The notes under the pieces were generated by a model. The model was given only the letters and a program-made list of their open reading frames with translations, ran no database searches and was not told where the DNA came from. Of a DNA stretch of 64,000 nt, positions 8,426-16,286 are shown in pieces. Origin of the DNA: SVFI01 sp045546735 (GTDB lineage Bacteria > Bacillota > Clostridia > Lachnospirales > Lachnospiraceae); contig JAZQDJ010000105.1 in assembly GCA_045546735.1 (NCBI GenBank), positions 1 through 64,000 on the forward strand, read 5' to 3'. Every line of letters begins with the position of its first letter. The stretch's first letter is position 1. A program made the translations under genes and the position numbers.

Positions 8426-8850
8426 ACTTCCTCCTGTAATTTACGATTCATTTTTTTGATAGCCGGACGGATAGACAAAAAATAAATCATCGTCCAAATA
8501 ACCGCATAACCGGCGATAAATATGATGGTAAAGATGAAAATCACCTTCGGATCACATTTCAGCCATCCGTTAAGAAGATAAATCAGCAAATAATCAAAAT
8601 AAAGGACTATCGCCTGAATAAAACCGGCCCACATCAGCGGAAGTTTTTCTATCTGGTATACTACACTGACTCCGGCAGCAATAAACGCCATCAGTGCAGA
8701 AGAAAGTATTGCGAGTACCACCTCATTGACTGTCAGGGTCATTGCCGGTCCGCCGCCCTGAATACACAAATAAACAATCGCCAATATCACCGGTCCGCCG
8801 ACGGATGCTACCAACCCTCTATGCATAAAATCTATTACATGTTTTTTCAT
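8422..8850 (-). CDS. DUF3021 membrane protein, partner of the LytTR regulator
   Basis: A 142-residue protein with four predicted membrane helices and a basic tail, matching DUF3021. DUF3021 proteins are typically encoded beside a LytTR DNA-binding protein and in streptococci such membrane partners restrain the regulator (LytTR regulatory systems). Overlaps of four bases (ATGA) on both sides link it to the lytTR gene and the glycosyltransferase. The inhibitory role here is inferred from gene order. Confidence 0.8.
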   Translation of the reverse strand: MKKHVIDFMHRGLVASVGGPVILAIVYLCIQGGGPAMTLTVNEVVLAILSSALMAFIAAGVSVVYQIEKLPLMWAGFIQAIVLYFDYLLIYLLNGWLKCDPKVIFIFTIIFIAGYAVIWTMIYFLSIRPAIKKMNRKLQEEV

Positions 8851-9290
8851 TTCACATTCAACCTCCTTTTAATATCCGCAAAACATCTTCTGGAAACATA
8901 TTCCGTATAGCCGCTTTTAAAAACCACATCCACGGCTCCCGTATACATTCCGGTGAATCTTTCGATTCTGCCCTGATTTGCCAAAGAAGATTTATTAATT
9001 TTAATGAAACACTCCGGTAAAAGCTCCTCCATTTCATAAAGTCGCTGTCTTAAGCGGAACTGCTCTTTATTTGCACATATCGCATAGGTTTTTCCGTCAA
9101 TTACTGTAATACACTCAATCTCCTTCAGCTTCAGAACTTTGATGTCATCTTCCGTATAAGCTGTAATTTCGTCTGAACCGTCATACTGCATAACCAATTC
9201 TTCTATTTTGTCTGTCAGCTCTGACTTCTTATGGACGGTCGCCACAACCTCTTCTTCTTTTGACTTATCAATGACTAATCGAAAGTTCAT
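8847..9290 (-). CDS. LytTR domain DNA-binding regulator
   Basis: A 147-residue protein without a receiver domain. The C-terminal ~95 residues are a LytTR DNA-binding domain (LKEIECITVIDGKTYAICA, RLYEMEELLPECFIKINKSSLANQ, and a final SRRCFADIKRRL). The frame opens earlier at 9311, but the ATG at 9290 has GGAGGTGAGGAA just upstream. It leads a three-gene operon with DUF3021 and a glycosyltransferase. Paired direct repeats 21 bases apart upstream are probable binding sites for its own product. Confidence 0.85.
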   Translation of the reverse strand: MNFRLVIDKSKEEEVVATVHKKSELTDKIEELVMQYDGSDEITAYTEDDIKVLKLKEIECITVIDGKTYAICANKEQFRLRQRLYEMEELLPECFIKINKSSLANQGRIERFTGMYTGAVDVVFKSGYTEYVSRRCFADIKRRLNVK

Positions 9291-9309
9291 TTCCTCACCT
9301 CCTGAGTGC

Positions 9310-9380
9310 ATTATAACGCTGCAAAAACTAAAATGTTGGATTTTGCGGTCATCGGTATTTTTTTTAAGGTAAGCGGTATT
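9310..9380 (-). promoter_or_regulatory. LytTR operator direct repeats and promoter
   Basis: On the minus strand AATACCGCTTACC (9380-9368) and AATACCGATGACCGC (9359-9345) form a direct repeat whose units begin exactly 21 bases apart, two DNA turns, as expected for a LytTR dimer. The second unit ends 7 bases before a poor -35 (CAACAT, 9338-9333), followed after 17 bases by a perfect TATAAT (9315-9310). A consensus -10 with a weak -35 next to the repeats fits an activator-dependent promoter. Confidence 0.65.
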
Positions 9381-9383
9381 TTT

Positions 9384-9914
9384 TCACCGCCGCACAACAT
9401 TTTTTGCTGCCCAATTCCCGTAGGTATCAAAATACAGTCCCCGGTACTCCTCGAAATTTACTCCGCAGTTATATCCCAAAAGTTCCATATCTACACCGAA
9501 TAAGGTCACCGCAACGCCAAGCTCCTGCATTCCGTTTGCAAGATAAAACTTCTTCCTGCGCTCGCGCTCCGCCTGCGTCTGCGCACCTTCTTCTATGCTC
9601 TCGATTTCCAGGAAAAACCTTCGTCCTGCATACTCTCTTTGCAAAGCCTTCAGAGCCTCACCTCCGATTCCGCAGCTGCGCTTGTCAGTGCTTACCGCAA
9701 AATAATCAAGAAGTACCAAATCCGCTCCGTTCATCGTAATCGCCATTCCCGCAAACTCGCCCTCTTGCTCTGCCACCCACACATCGGCCACGCCCTTCCT
9801 GTGTTTCAGCCGGATCATCCAAAAAGGTTTTTTTTCATTTGCCGGAAAAGCCTCGTTATATAATTTTTTAATCTCGCGCCAATCCTTGCGCGATTGTACT
9901 TTTCTTAGTTTCAT
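9384..9914 (-). CDS. GNAT family N-acetyltransferase
   Basis: A 176-residue acetyltransferase. The N-terminal ~85 residues are a GNAT half with basic start MKLRKVQSRKDW; the acetyl-CoA region is STDKRSCGIGGEALKALQREY, followed by LEIES and a degenerate C-terminal half. The substrate is unknown. It is the last gene of the cluster that begins with the broken methyltransferase, 15 bases after the TraX stop. No terminator separates it from the LytTR operator, apart from a short GCGGT/ACCGC hairpin. Confidence 0.75.
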   Translation of the reverse strand: MKLRKVQSRKDWREIKKLYNEAFPANEKKPFWMIRLKHRKGVADVWVAEQEGEFAGMAITMNGADLVLLDYFAVSTDKRSCGIGGEALKALQREYAGRRFFLEIESIEEGAQTQAERERRKKFYLANGMQELGVAVTLFGVDMELLGYNCGVNFEEYRGLYFDTYGNWAAKNVVRR

Positions 9915-9929
9915 AATCCATTCTCTTTC

Positions 9930-10685
9930 TTAAAAGTTAGCCGTTGCTGTCACAAAGCCCGCTCCCCATAATATAATTCTGAGGATACCGCAAAGCGCCA
10001 AATGCGCCGGATAGTAAGCATAAAACAACTTGCCCATGCCTTTCCACTGCCCACGTTCCCCGTTATAGAAATAAAGAAGCGGAATCGTCAAACAAGTACC
10101 GAGCTGAATAAACGCATACACCTTATCAATGAAAACATAGTAAACCACTGCATAAATCATCGACCAAAACATCATTTCTGTCATCTGCCTCTTAAAGTTA
10201 CCTCTATGACTTCCGATTGCCACAATTGACATCGTCGCAATACAGCTCCAATCCGAAGGGAATGTAATCAGGCAAATAATTAAAACTAAAATTACCTTCT
10301 GCCACTGCTTCAACTTCTGACTGTCCGATATGTACAAAGCTATAAGTCCCCACGCCAGCGACCATACCACTCCCGTTTGATTGAAAACAGATGTCTTAAA
10401 CGGAATAAACGGAATTCCGAAACAGAAATTATAGGCAAAATGCGAGATAATCGCTAGAGCAAATAACCTTGTCGCATATTTCTTCAAATTGTGCGTATGG
10501 TAATATCCTTCCGCAATAAAAAACCACATAATCGGTGCAGTCAAACGTCCGATTACATGCAAAATGACAACCCACCATACCGTCGAATATCCCGGACATA
10601 CAGTCCAGACAATATGGTCGATTGTCATCGCTATAATTGCTATTAATTTTAGCTGATTGGCATTTAAGCCTTTCGCGTTGCCCAT
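9930..10685 (-). CDS. TraX family membrane protein
   Basis: A 251-residue protein with about eight membrane helices, similar to the TraX family (named for F-pilin acetylation, but widespread in chromosomes of Firmicutes without conjugation genes). Typical features are the start LNANQLKLIAIIAMTIDHI, followed by GRLTAPIMWFFIAEGYYHTHNLKKYATRL and SHFAYNFCFG. The frame opens earlier, but the ATG at 10685 has AGGAGG upstream. A second TraX-like gene lies at 52437-53180. It probably modifies an extracellular or lipid-linked substrate by acyl transfer; this is inference. Confidence 0.85.
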   Translation of the reverse strand: MGNAKGLNANQLKLIAIIAMTIDHIVWTVCPGYSTVWWVVILHVIGRLTAPIMWFFIAEGYYHTHNLKKYATRLFALAIISHFAYNFCFGIPFIPFKTSVFNQTGVVWSLAWGLIALYISDSQKLKQWQKVILVLIICLITFPSDWSCIATMSIVAIGSHRGNFKRQMTEMMFWSMIYAVVYYVFIDKVYAFIQLGTCLTIPLLYFYNGERGQWKGMGKLFYAYYPAHLALCGILRIILWGAGFVTATANF

Positions 10686-10725
10686 AGCCTTATCCTCCTG
10701 CTGTAAAATTCTTTTGCCATTTTCT

Positions 10726-10754
10726 ATTATAATAAAGCAAAATGAACAATGCAA
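10726..10754 (-). promoter_or_regulatory. Promoter of traX-like gene
   Basis: TTGCAT (10754-10749), 17 bases, TATAAT (10731-10726) on the minus strand, lying across the 3' end of the preceding membrane-protein gene. Confidence 0.6.
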
Positions 10755-11218
10755 CCGGACAAACACGCAACCAAAAGTCCAAGCACGCAGCCTATGGCTG
10801 CACCTCTGACATGAAACAGTTTATCTTTATATTCCTTATCCATATCCTCCGTACCCGGAATTCTGAGCTTTTGACTGTGGCAGAAAACACCCCAATCAAG
10901 AACAATCATGTCATAAATGTTCACCGCAAAAAACAGTACAAAAACGTGCAAAAATGTCTCCGAAAAACTCCTGCAGCCGGAAACATATGCAACTGCTGCC
11001 AAAACGCCCGAAAAAAAGAAAATTCCGAACACTTTCTTTCCCATATGCTTTTTCTCTTTTTCCGTAACCACATCCCTGTACTGCGGAAGTTCCGAAACCC
11101 TTTTCCTGACCGCCGGCGGATACGATGCAATCATACAAAGTGGATCTTTATACTGCGCCGGTAAAATAATAAGTGTAAAAATAACGCAACACACGATACA
11201 CTGAATTATCAATAACAT
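10727..11218 (-). CDS. Small membrane protein of unknown function
   Basis: A 163-residue protein with about four hydrophobic segments: residues 1-20, 65-83, 90-112 and 138-160. Between the first two is a polar stretch that ends in TEKEKKHMGKKVFG. I do not recognise the family. It begins 12 bases after the methyltransferase stop, with AGGAG upstream, and its 3' end carries the traX promoter, so it is the last gene of the methyltransferase transcript or is co-transcribed with traX. Confidence 0.65.
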   Translation of the reverse strand: MLLIIQCIVCCVIFTLIILPAQYKDPLCMIASYPPAVRKRVSELPQYRDVVTEKEKKHMGKKVFGIFFFSGVLAAVAYVSGCRSFSETFLHVFVLFFAVNIYDMIVLDWGVFCHSQKLRIPGTEDMDKEYKDKLFHVRGAAIGCVLGLLVACLSGCIVHFALL

Positions 11219-11230
11219 CCCTTTTTTCTC

Positions 11231-11860
11231 CTATTCTGTCTTACTTGCTATCATACAACAAAGCGGCGCAATTTTGCCACCGATTTTATCATATTCCATA
11301 ACGTCAAATCCATGTTGTGCGATAAACTGTGCAAACTCTTCGTTCGTCGGTTTGATATATGCCTTAAAACCAAAGAGTTCAATCAAACCACTCCGAAAAG
11401 CAAATGCTGCACCTTCCCCGTGAACAAATGTCGGAGCATACAAAAGACCGCCTTTTTTCAACACCCGCCGGATTTCGGCAAGTGCTTTCTCCGGTTCAGG
11501 CATAATGTGAAGTGCGTTCGCAATCATCACCGCATCGAAGCTCTCATCCTCATACGGAAGATTGGTTGCATCCTGCACGGAAAAACTCAGCCCGGCAATC
11601 TCTCTTCCACTCTTTTTATAGAGCGCCTGCGCTTCCTTCAGCATATTCTCTGCATAGTCCGTCGCTTCCCAGTTTTTCACTTTATCTGCCAAATGAAAGG
11701 TAAACATTCCCGTTCCGCACGCAAGTTCTAACACCTTCATATCCTTCTTCAAATAAGGCACTATCCTTACACAAATCTCATCATAGCTTTTATCCACACT
11801 TTTCATAAACAACGAATAAATCGGTGCATATCTCTGCCAAAATTTTTTATTATCGTTCAT
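11231..11860 (-). CDS. Class I SAM-dependent methyltransferase
   Basis: A 209-residue Rossmann-fold methyltransferase. Motif I is VLELACGTGMFTFHLA, motif II region WEATDYAENMLKEA, motif IV region QDATNLPYEDESFDAV, and the post-motif is MIANALHIMPEPEKALAEIRRVLKKGG. The substrate is unknown; it resembles small-molecule or ubiquinone/menaquinone-type methyltransferases. Its start overlaps the end of the broken upstream methyltransferase by 11 bases, and AAGGAG within that gene serves as its ribosome binding site. Confidence 0.85.
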   Translation of the reverse strand: MNDNKKFWQRYAPIYSLFMKSVDKSYDEICVRIVPYLKKDMKVLELACGTGMFTFHLADKVKNWEATDYAENMLKEAQALYKKSGREIAGLSFSVQDATNLPYEDESFDAVMIANALHIMPEPEKALAEIRRVLKKGGLLYAPTFVHGEGAAFAFRSGLIELFGFKAYIKPTNEEFAQFIAQHGFDVMEYDKIGGKIAPLCCMIASKTE

Positions 11861-12370
11861 CGTTTTTCTCCTTCTTAATCCTTAACACTTTTGTATAATC
11901 ACAGTGTTTTATTTCCATAATTTCCAGACCAAATGACTTAAAATATGCATTCAAATCTTTCTTCAAAAGAATCCGGTAACTTTTCGGCTCCATCAGATGA
12001 ATCGGCAAAAACAAAAGTTTCTGCCTCCAGGTCTTACTCGCTTCCCACTCGGTAATAATCAGTTCTCCGTTGTCCTTAAGCAACCGTTTTAATTCGCAAA
12101 TAACACGGCCCGCCAACTCCTCCGGCATTTCATGAAGAACGAGTGCCATGGAAATCTTATCAAAACAGGCATCTTTGAATTCTGTTTTTGTCGCATCCAT
12201 ATGATAAAATTTCAAATTTGTAACTCCGGCTTTTTTTCTCTTTTCTTTTGCTACCGCAAGCATCTCTTTGGAAATATCGACGCCGACCACTCTCGCTTCG
12301 GATCTCTCTTTTGCTATTCCAGCAAATCATAAGCTCCGGCTGTTAATTTATAATATAGTTGATAGTACAT
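11850..12370 (-). pseudogene. Methyltransferase gene with its SAM-binding motif deleted
   Basis: The original start is the ATG at 12370, preceded by AGAAGGGG and a promoter. It reads MYYQLYYKLTAGAYDLLE and then hits TAG. A different frame continues with GIAKERSEARVVGVDISKEML and runs 146 codons to the end with clear methyltransferase motifs (MDATKTEFKDACFD, ALVLHEMPEELAGRVI, LKDNGELIITEWE). What is missing between the two pieces is the stretch that normally holds motif I (the glycine-rich SAM loop). So an internal deletion of roughly 30-40 codons with frame change has inactivated the gene. The fragment from the ATG at 12290 could still be translated but should not bind SAM. It overlaps the intact methyltransferase downstream. 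Confidence 0.8.
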
Positions 12371-12394
12371 TGTTTTACCCCTTCTCATTTGTTT

Positions 12395-12431
12395 ATATGA
12401 ACATGTAATCATATGTTTGTTCTTTTGTCAA
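12395..12431 (-). promoter_or_regulatory. Promoter overlapped by an inverted repeat, before the methyltransferase genes
   Basis: Minus strand TTGACA (12431-12426), 17 bases, TTACAT (12408-12403). The inverted repeat ATATGA (12395-12400) / TCATAT (12409-12414), with ACATGT in the middle, covers the -10 and would block polymerase if bound by a repressor. Confidence 0.5.
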
Positions 12432-12440
12432 GAAAAAATT

Positions 12441-12479
12441 AAAAAAAGCCAATCAGAAAACAAGTTCCAATTGACTTTT
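12441..12479 (-). terminator. Terminator after the ComEC-like hydrolase gene
   Basis: Minus-strand stem AAAAGTCAAT / ATTGGCTTTT (one G-U pair) with a 16-base loop, running into seven T residues. Confidence 0.65.
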
Positions 12480-12485
12480 CTAAAT

Positions 12486-14042
12486 TTATTTATAACAATT
12501 TCCGCAGTTTCTCTTATCCTGTCCCGGTGCAATTTGCATTGAGTAAGCCAACGCTTCCTCGTATGTTGCAAAATAAACAGGACTTGTCATTGCACTGTCG
12601 CCTGTTCCTGTCGCCGGACATGCACCGACAATGTGTATCTTTCCGTTTTTACTGTTTACCGCATAGTTACCTGTAGCTGACGGTTGCTGTATATCCGGTT
12701 CAGGCTCGGGAACAATCTCGGTTTCCTCTTCCCCTTCCGGCACTGCCTCCTCATACGTAGTCACATTCTCTTCATCCGATGAGTTCTGCGTCCGCTCTCC
12801 TGCCTTCCAACTTTCTGACGGCGCACAGTTCCATGTAATTTCCGTCCCGTCAGAAGTTGCCGTGACCGAACCTTGCTCATCTGTCCGAAATACTTTTACT
12901 CCCATCGCCCGAAGATTGTTTAAAACCTCTGCATGCGGATGCCCATAGGAATTATCCGGTGCACAGCTGATAACGGAATACGCCGGTGACGCTGCTGCCA
13001 GAAGTTCCTTAGTATTTGAAGTACTGCTGCCGTGATGCCCGGCTTTCATCACATCACAGTCTATATTCAATCCATTTGCCAGTATATCAGCTTCCGCTTC
13101 CTCCTGCGCATCCCCTGTGAACAAAAATCTGTTTTGACCGTTTTGTAAAACCAATGCAATCGACGAATTATTCGGATCCGAATATGTTCTGTTCGGCGCT
13201 ACCAACATAAAAAAGGCATCTCCGAGTGCATAGGTATCCCCGACCGCCGGCGTTGAGTATGTGAGTCCTTTTGACTGCAATGCCTGCATCAAATCTCTGT
13301 AAACATTGTTATCTTTCGGATAATCACCGATAAAAACGTTACCTATGTCAAACTTAGTTATAATGACATCTGCTCCGCCGATATGGTCTGCATCCGTATG
13401 AGTTAGCACGAGGTAATCCAAATGCTCTATCCCTTGATTTTTTAAATAAAGCTGAACTTTCGTTCCTTTGCTGTCATCGCCCGCATCAATCAGCATCGCA
13501 TGCTCGCCGGAAATCACCAAAGTCGCATCTCCCTGACCGACATCAATAAAGTGAACCTGCATTTCCGAAACAGTTTCTTTTTCGTCCGGATCTTCCGGTT
13601 CAATCACCGTCTCCGGCTCATATTCATCTTCCTGCTCTTCTTCCGGTAATGTTTGTTCCGGCTCTTCCTCTTCGGTTTCGGCTATAATAACTGCATCCGC
13701 CGGATCCGAATTCTCCACACTATCTTCCGCTATAACTTCCGTTTCTTCTGTTATTACCGTTTGTTGCTCATCCTGCTGTGTCTCCTGCACGATTTCTTCC
13801 GATGAACTGACAGACATCAGTGAACCGCACGATACCAAAAATAAACATGACAAGACAATAAAGCTGACTTTTGCCGTCCACATAAGTTTTTTTCTCAATG
13901 GAGTAACTCCCAGTCCAAACAGCAGGGATGATATTCCGCCTACTATCGAACCATCAAAAAACAAACCAATTGCTAACAGAATAAAACACGTCCCGAAAAA
14001 CCATCCGAAAAGGTCTTTTATTACTTGAAATACTTTATCCAT
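12486..14042 (-). CDS. Anchored metallo-beta-lactamase-fold hydrolase, ComEC-like
   Basis: A 518-residue extracellular protein. Two hydrophobic segments occupy residues ~10-80, followed by a ~90-residue acidic linker rich in E, P and D. Then comes an MBL domain like the C-terminal part of ComEC/Rec2: VHFIDVGQGDATLV, LTHTDADHIGGADV (HxDxDH metal motif with the first H as THTDADH) and MKAGHHGSSTSN. A last ~55 residues (KIHIVGACPATGTGD...RNCGNCYK) look like a small Cys-containing metal-binding tail seen on secreted nucleases. Likely a secreted nuclease or phosphodiesterase, not a DNA channel, since ComEC's channel domain is absent. The ATG at 14042 has AGAGGGGG upstream. Confidence 0.8.
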   Translation of the reverse strand: MDKVFQVIKDLFGWFFGTCFILLAIGLFFDGSIVGGISSLLFGLGVTPLRKKLMWTAKVSFIVLSCLFLVSCGSLMSVSSSEEIVQETQQDEQQTVITEETEVIAEDSVENSDPADAVIIAETEEEEPEQTLPEEEQEDEYEPETVIEPEDPDEKETVSEMQVHFIDVGQGDATLVISGEHAMLIDAGDDSKGTKVQLYLKNQGIEHLDYLVLTHTDADHIGGADVIITKFDIGNVFIGDYPKDNNVYRDLMQALQSKGLTYSTPAVGDTYALGDAFFMLVAPNRTYSDPNNSSIALVLQNGQNRFLFTGDAQEEAEADILANGLNIDCDVMKAGHHGSSTSNTKELLAAASPAYSVISCAPDNSYGHPHAEVLNNLRAMGVKVFRTDEQGSVTATSDGTEITWNCAPSESWKAGERTQNSSDEENVTTYEEAVPEGEEETEIVPEPEPDIQQPSATGNYAVNSKNGKIHIVGACPATGTGDSAMTSPVYFATYEEALAYSMQIAPGQDKRNCGNCYK

Positions 14043-14061
14043 ATTTCCCCCTCTTTCCCTA

Positions 14062-14769
14062 TCATTTATATAACTTCCAAGGTCTTTCTTTACCAAGCCA
14101 TCCGTTTTGCTTCCAATATTCTTTTTCCGCTTCACCGGAGCCCAAACCTTTTTGTTGCATCATCCGCATCATCATAAACAAAGCTTTTATTTTAAATCCT
14201 GCCTTTACACACGTTGTATTTAATACTTTATTGGCAAGCTTCGTCGTATCCTTCTCTATTTTTTGTTTTTTCTTACCTGAAACTTTGTCCCAGTTCATTG
14301 CCTGAACACTGATACCATATGTCATGACGGACGACACACCCCAATAAATCAGGGTATTTGTTATATCCTTGATTGCTGTTTTTGTACCGCTTCCCGCCGC
14401 CGTGGATACAACAACCGCCTGTTTACTGAACATACATTTTCTCGGTCTGTGAACCATCCAATAAGTAAATGTCAAATCCATAAAACTCTTCATAGGGGCT
14501 GATGCCCTCATGCAGTATGTAGGTGTCGTAAAAATGAGCACATCCGCAGCTTCTACTGCAGACATAATTTTATTCTTTTCCTCATAAAACGGACATTTTT
14601 TATCATCCTCTATACATGCATAACATCCCAGACAAAAGTGATTTAAATCTCTCGGAAGAAAAAACTCCATGATATCATCTTCTCCTCCGATTTTATCTGC
14701 TATCATCCTTCCGATATGATAAGAACTTCCTTTGTGGTTTTGACCGTGTATCAATACAATTTTCATCAT
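14062..14769 (-). CDS. Flavodoxin-fold NADPH-dependent FMN reductase family protein
   Basis: A 235-residue flavoprotein of the NADPH-dependent FMN reductase/iron-sulfur flavoprotein group. LIHGQNHKGSSYHIGRMI binds the FMN phosphate, FCLGCYACIEDDKKCPFYEE is the Cys-rich segment found in these reductases, and FTTPTYCMRASAPMKSFMD lines the flavin. A C-terminal basic extension (~50 residues) is less typical. It starts immediately after the TetR gene stop, and so is the main candidate target of that regulator; substrates could be quinones, nitro compounds or metals. Confidence 0.85.
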   Translation of the reverse strand: MMKIVLIHGQNHKGSSYHIGRMIADKIGGEDDIMEFFLPRDLNHFCLGCYACIEDDKKCPFYEEKNKIMSAVEAADVLIFTTPTYCMRASAPMKSFMDLTFTYWMVHRPRKCMFSKQAVVVSTAAGSGTKTAIKDITNTLIYWGVSSVMTYGISVQAMNWDKVSGKKKQKIEKDTTKLANKVLNTTCVKAGFKIKALFMMMRMMQQKGLGSGEAEKEYWKQNGWLGKERPWKLYK

Positions 14770-15384
14770 TTATCTCTCCTTATACATTCTGTTAAATTGC
14801 CTGATATGCTTTTCTAATAAGTCAAGCGCCTCTTCTTCCCGTTGTGGCTGCCTGTCGCATAACGTCAGTAACAGATAAATAGGGGAATAGAACTGCAATG
14901 CCATAATCTCCCCGTCTTCCGCTTTCATTTGTCCCTGCATCAATATCATTTGAAATAATCCGGTCTGATATTTTAATGGCTGATTGATATACTGTTCAGA
15001 AAACATTTCAGCTAATTCCCGGTTAGAAAACTGCTCTATCGTAAGCATCTTTCTGAATTTACATTCATACTCGTCATGCAAAAAGAACGAAAAAAGACCA
15101 ATTCCCAATTTCACCAATTCATCTTCTGAAATCCTTGCAAAAATATCAGCATCCGTTTCAGCATCACTTCCGGTTATATTCAAGTACGCTGCTTCCTTGT
15201 CATACCGATTACGCATTTCTGCAAGAATCGCCTCAAAGATATCCTGCTTACTTTTATAATGCTTATATAGAGATGGCGCCTTTATTCCTACCCCTTCGGC
15301 TATGTGTCCCACATAAACATTTCCATATCCTTTTTCCGAAAATAATGTTAATGCCACATCCAATATCTTTTTCTTTGTGTCCAT
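14770..15384 (-). CDS. TetR family regulator
   Basis: A 204-residue repressor. The N-terminal DNA-binding domain is typical of TetR (ILDVALTLFSEKGYGNVYVGHIAEGVGIKAPSLYKHYKSKQDIFEAIL), followed by a ligand-binding domain with no recognisable specificity. AGGAGGAGC precedes the ATG. Two palindromes of the same sequence overlap its promoter, so it almost certainly represses itself and the flavoprotein gene that abuts it. Confidence 0.9.
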   Translation of the reverse strand: MDTKKKILDVALTLFSEKGYGNVYVGHIAEGVGIKAPSLYKHYKSKQDIFEAILAEMRNRYDKEAAYLNITGSDAETDADIFARISEDELVKLGIGLFSFFLHDEYECKFRKMLTIEQFSNRELAEMFSEQYINQPLKYQTGLFQMILMQGQMKAEDGEIMALQFYSPIYLLLTLCDRQPQREEEALDLLEKHIRQFNRMYKER

Positions 15385-15395
15385 AGCTCCTCCTC

Positions 15396-15444
15396 GGCTA
15401 ATTCTGATTAGCTTTATTATAGGCTAATTACAATTAGCCGTCAA
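15396..15444 (-). promoter_or_regulatory. Promoter with two TetR operator palindromes
   Basis: TTGACG (15444-15439), 17 bases, TATAAT (15421-15416) on the minus strand. The palindrome GGCTAATTACAATTAGCC (15422-15439) exactly fills the -35/-10 spacer. A second copy, GGCTAATTCTGATTAGCT (15396-15413), starts 26 bases away, just downstream of the -10. The shared arms GCTAAT/ATTAGC make this a clear autoregulatory site for the TetR gene 12 bases further on. Confidence 0.85.
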
Positions 15445-15447
15445 GTC

Positions 15448-15474
15448 AAAAAAAGAACCACGTTGCTGTGGTCC
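15448..15474 (-). terminator. Terminator after the MATE/YwaF-like transcript
   Basis: Minus-strand hairpin GGACCAC / GTGGTTC with a 6-base loop (15468-15474 and 15455-15461), followed by seven T residues that run directly into the tetR promoter. Confidence 0.8.
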
Positions 15475-15497
15475 TAAATAATTAAAAATTTCTCATT

Positions 15498-16250
15498 TCA
15501 TTTTCTTTTTTTCCTATTACCACAAATAACATACACCAATGTCTCTACTGCCATAAACAAAATAATATTTAAAAACGGCATAATCATCGGCGCAATATGT
15601 TCCGGGAAAATATAAAAAGGATCCCGCACAACAAAAAACCAATTAAAGAAGTGTGTCTTGCCCCAAGCTTGCCCGTTGTACAACGCATTTCCCAAAAGTG
15701 CCCATACAATCATAGCAATAATCACTGCAAAATCTTTCTTCCACTCTCTTTTATGTTCCTCAAATAAAAGCACCAATAATCCGTATCCTACCATAGCACC
15801 GTGAAATAACAATGTCTGAATCACGCGATAAGAAAGAGGATGAACCTGATACCACATAAGTCCTGCCGGATAAATCAAATACACGAAATTCGAAACAAAT
15901 CCAAGCATCGTAAATGGAAGTTTGAATCTTTTCAAAAAAGTATGGTATCTACTCAAAAAGCACATAACACACATGGCAGTGCACGCATGAAACGGCAATT
16001 TTTCAATATCGATTTCTCCGTAGGCAAACGGCATAAGAAAAAAATCTGCAATATATAGGGCAAACGCCACGTTTATAAAATACCCGCTAAATTTTTGACG
16101 TTCCGTTTTTTCCTGCTTTTTCGCATATAATATAACTGCCATAATCACAACACTCACTACCATCAAGTAGCAAAGATGCCAAATTCCGAAACAAGAAAAT
16201 ATAATTTCACCTTTCTTGTCCGATAAAATATCACTCAAAATCCCATACAT
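15498..16250 (-). CDS. YwaF/TMEM164-like integral membrane protein
   Basis: A 250-residue protein with seven predicted membrane helices, matching the YwaF-type TIGR02206 family. Conserved features are FGIWHLCYLMVVS near the N terminus, the LPFHACTAMCVMCFLSRY segment with a His-Ala-Cys, and the late PEHIAPMIMPFLNIILFMAVE. Function is unsettled; the fold is related to TMEM164 acyltransferases. GGGAGAG precedes the ATG. It follows the MATE gene by 36 bases and ends at a terminator, so both are probably one transcript. Confidence 0.75.
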   Translation of the reverse strand: MYGILSDILSDKKGEIIFSCFGIWHLCYLMVVSVVIMAVILYAKKQEKTERQKFSGYFINVAFALYIADFFLMPFAYGEIDIEKLPFHACTAMCVMCFLSRYHTFLKRFKLPFTMLGFVSNFVYLIYPAGLMWYQVHPLSYRVIQTLLFHGAMVGYGLLVLLFEEHKREWKKDFAVIIAMIVWALLGNALYNGQAWGKTHFFNWFFVVRDPFYIFPEHIAPMIMPFLNIILFMAVETLVYVICGNRKKRK

Positions 16251-16286
16251 AATACTTCTCTCCCGGCCTATCCCACACTAAAATCA

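Noticed and set aside
12486..14042. Full ComEC DNA-uptake protein
   Set aside because: Only the metallo-beta-lactamase part is present; the ComEC channel helices and the competence domain are missing.
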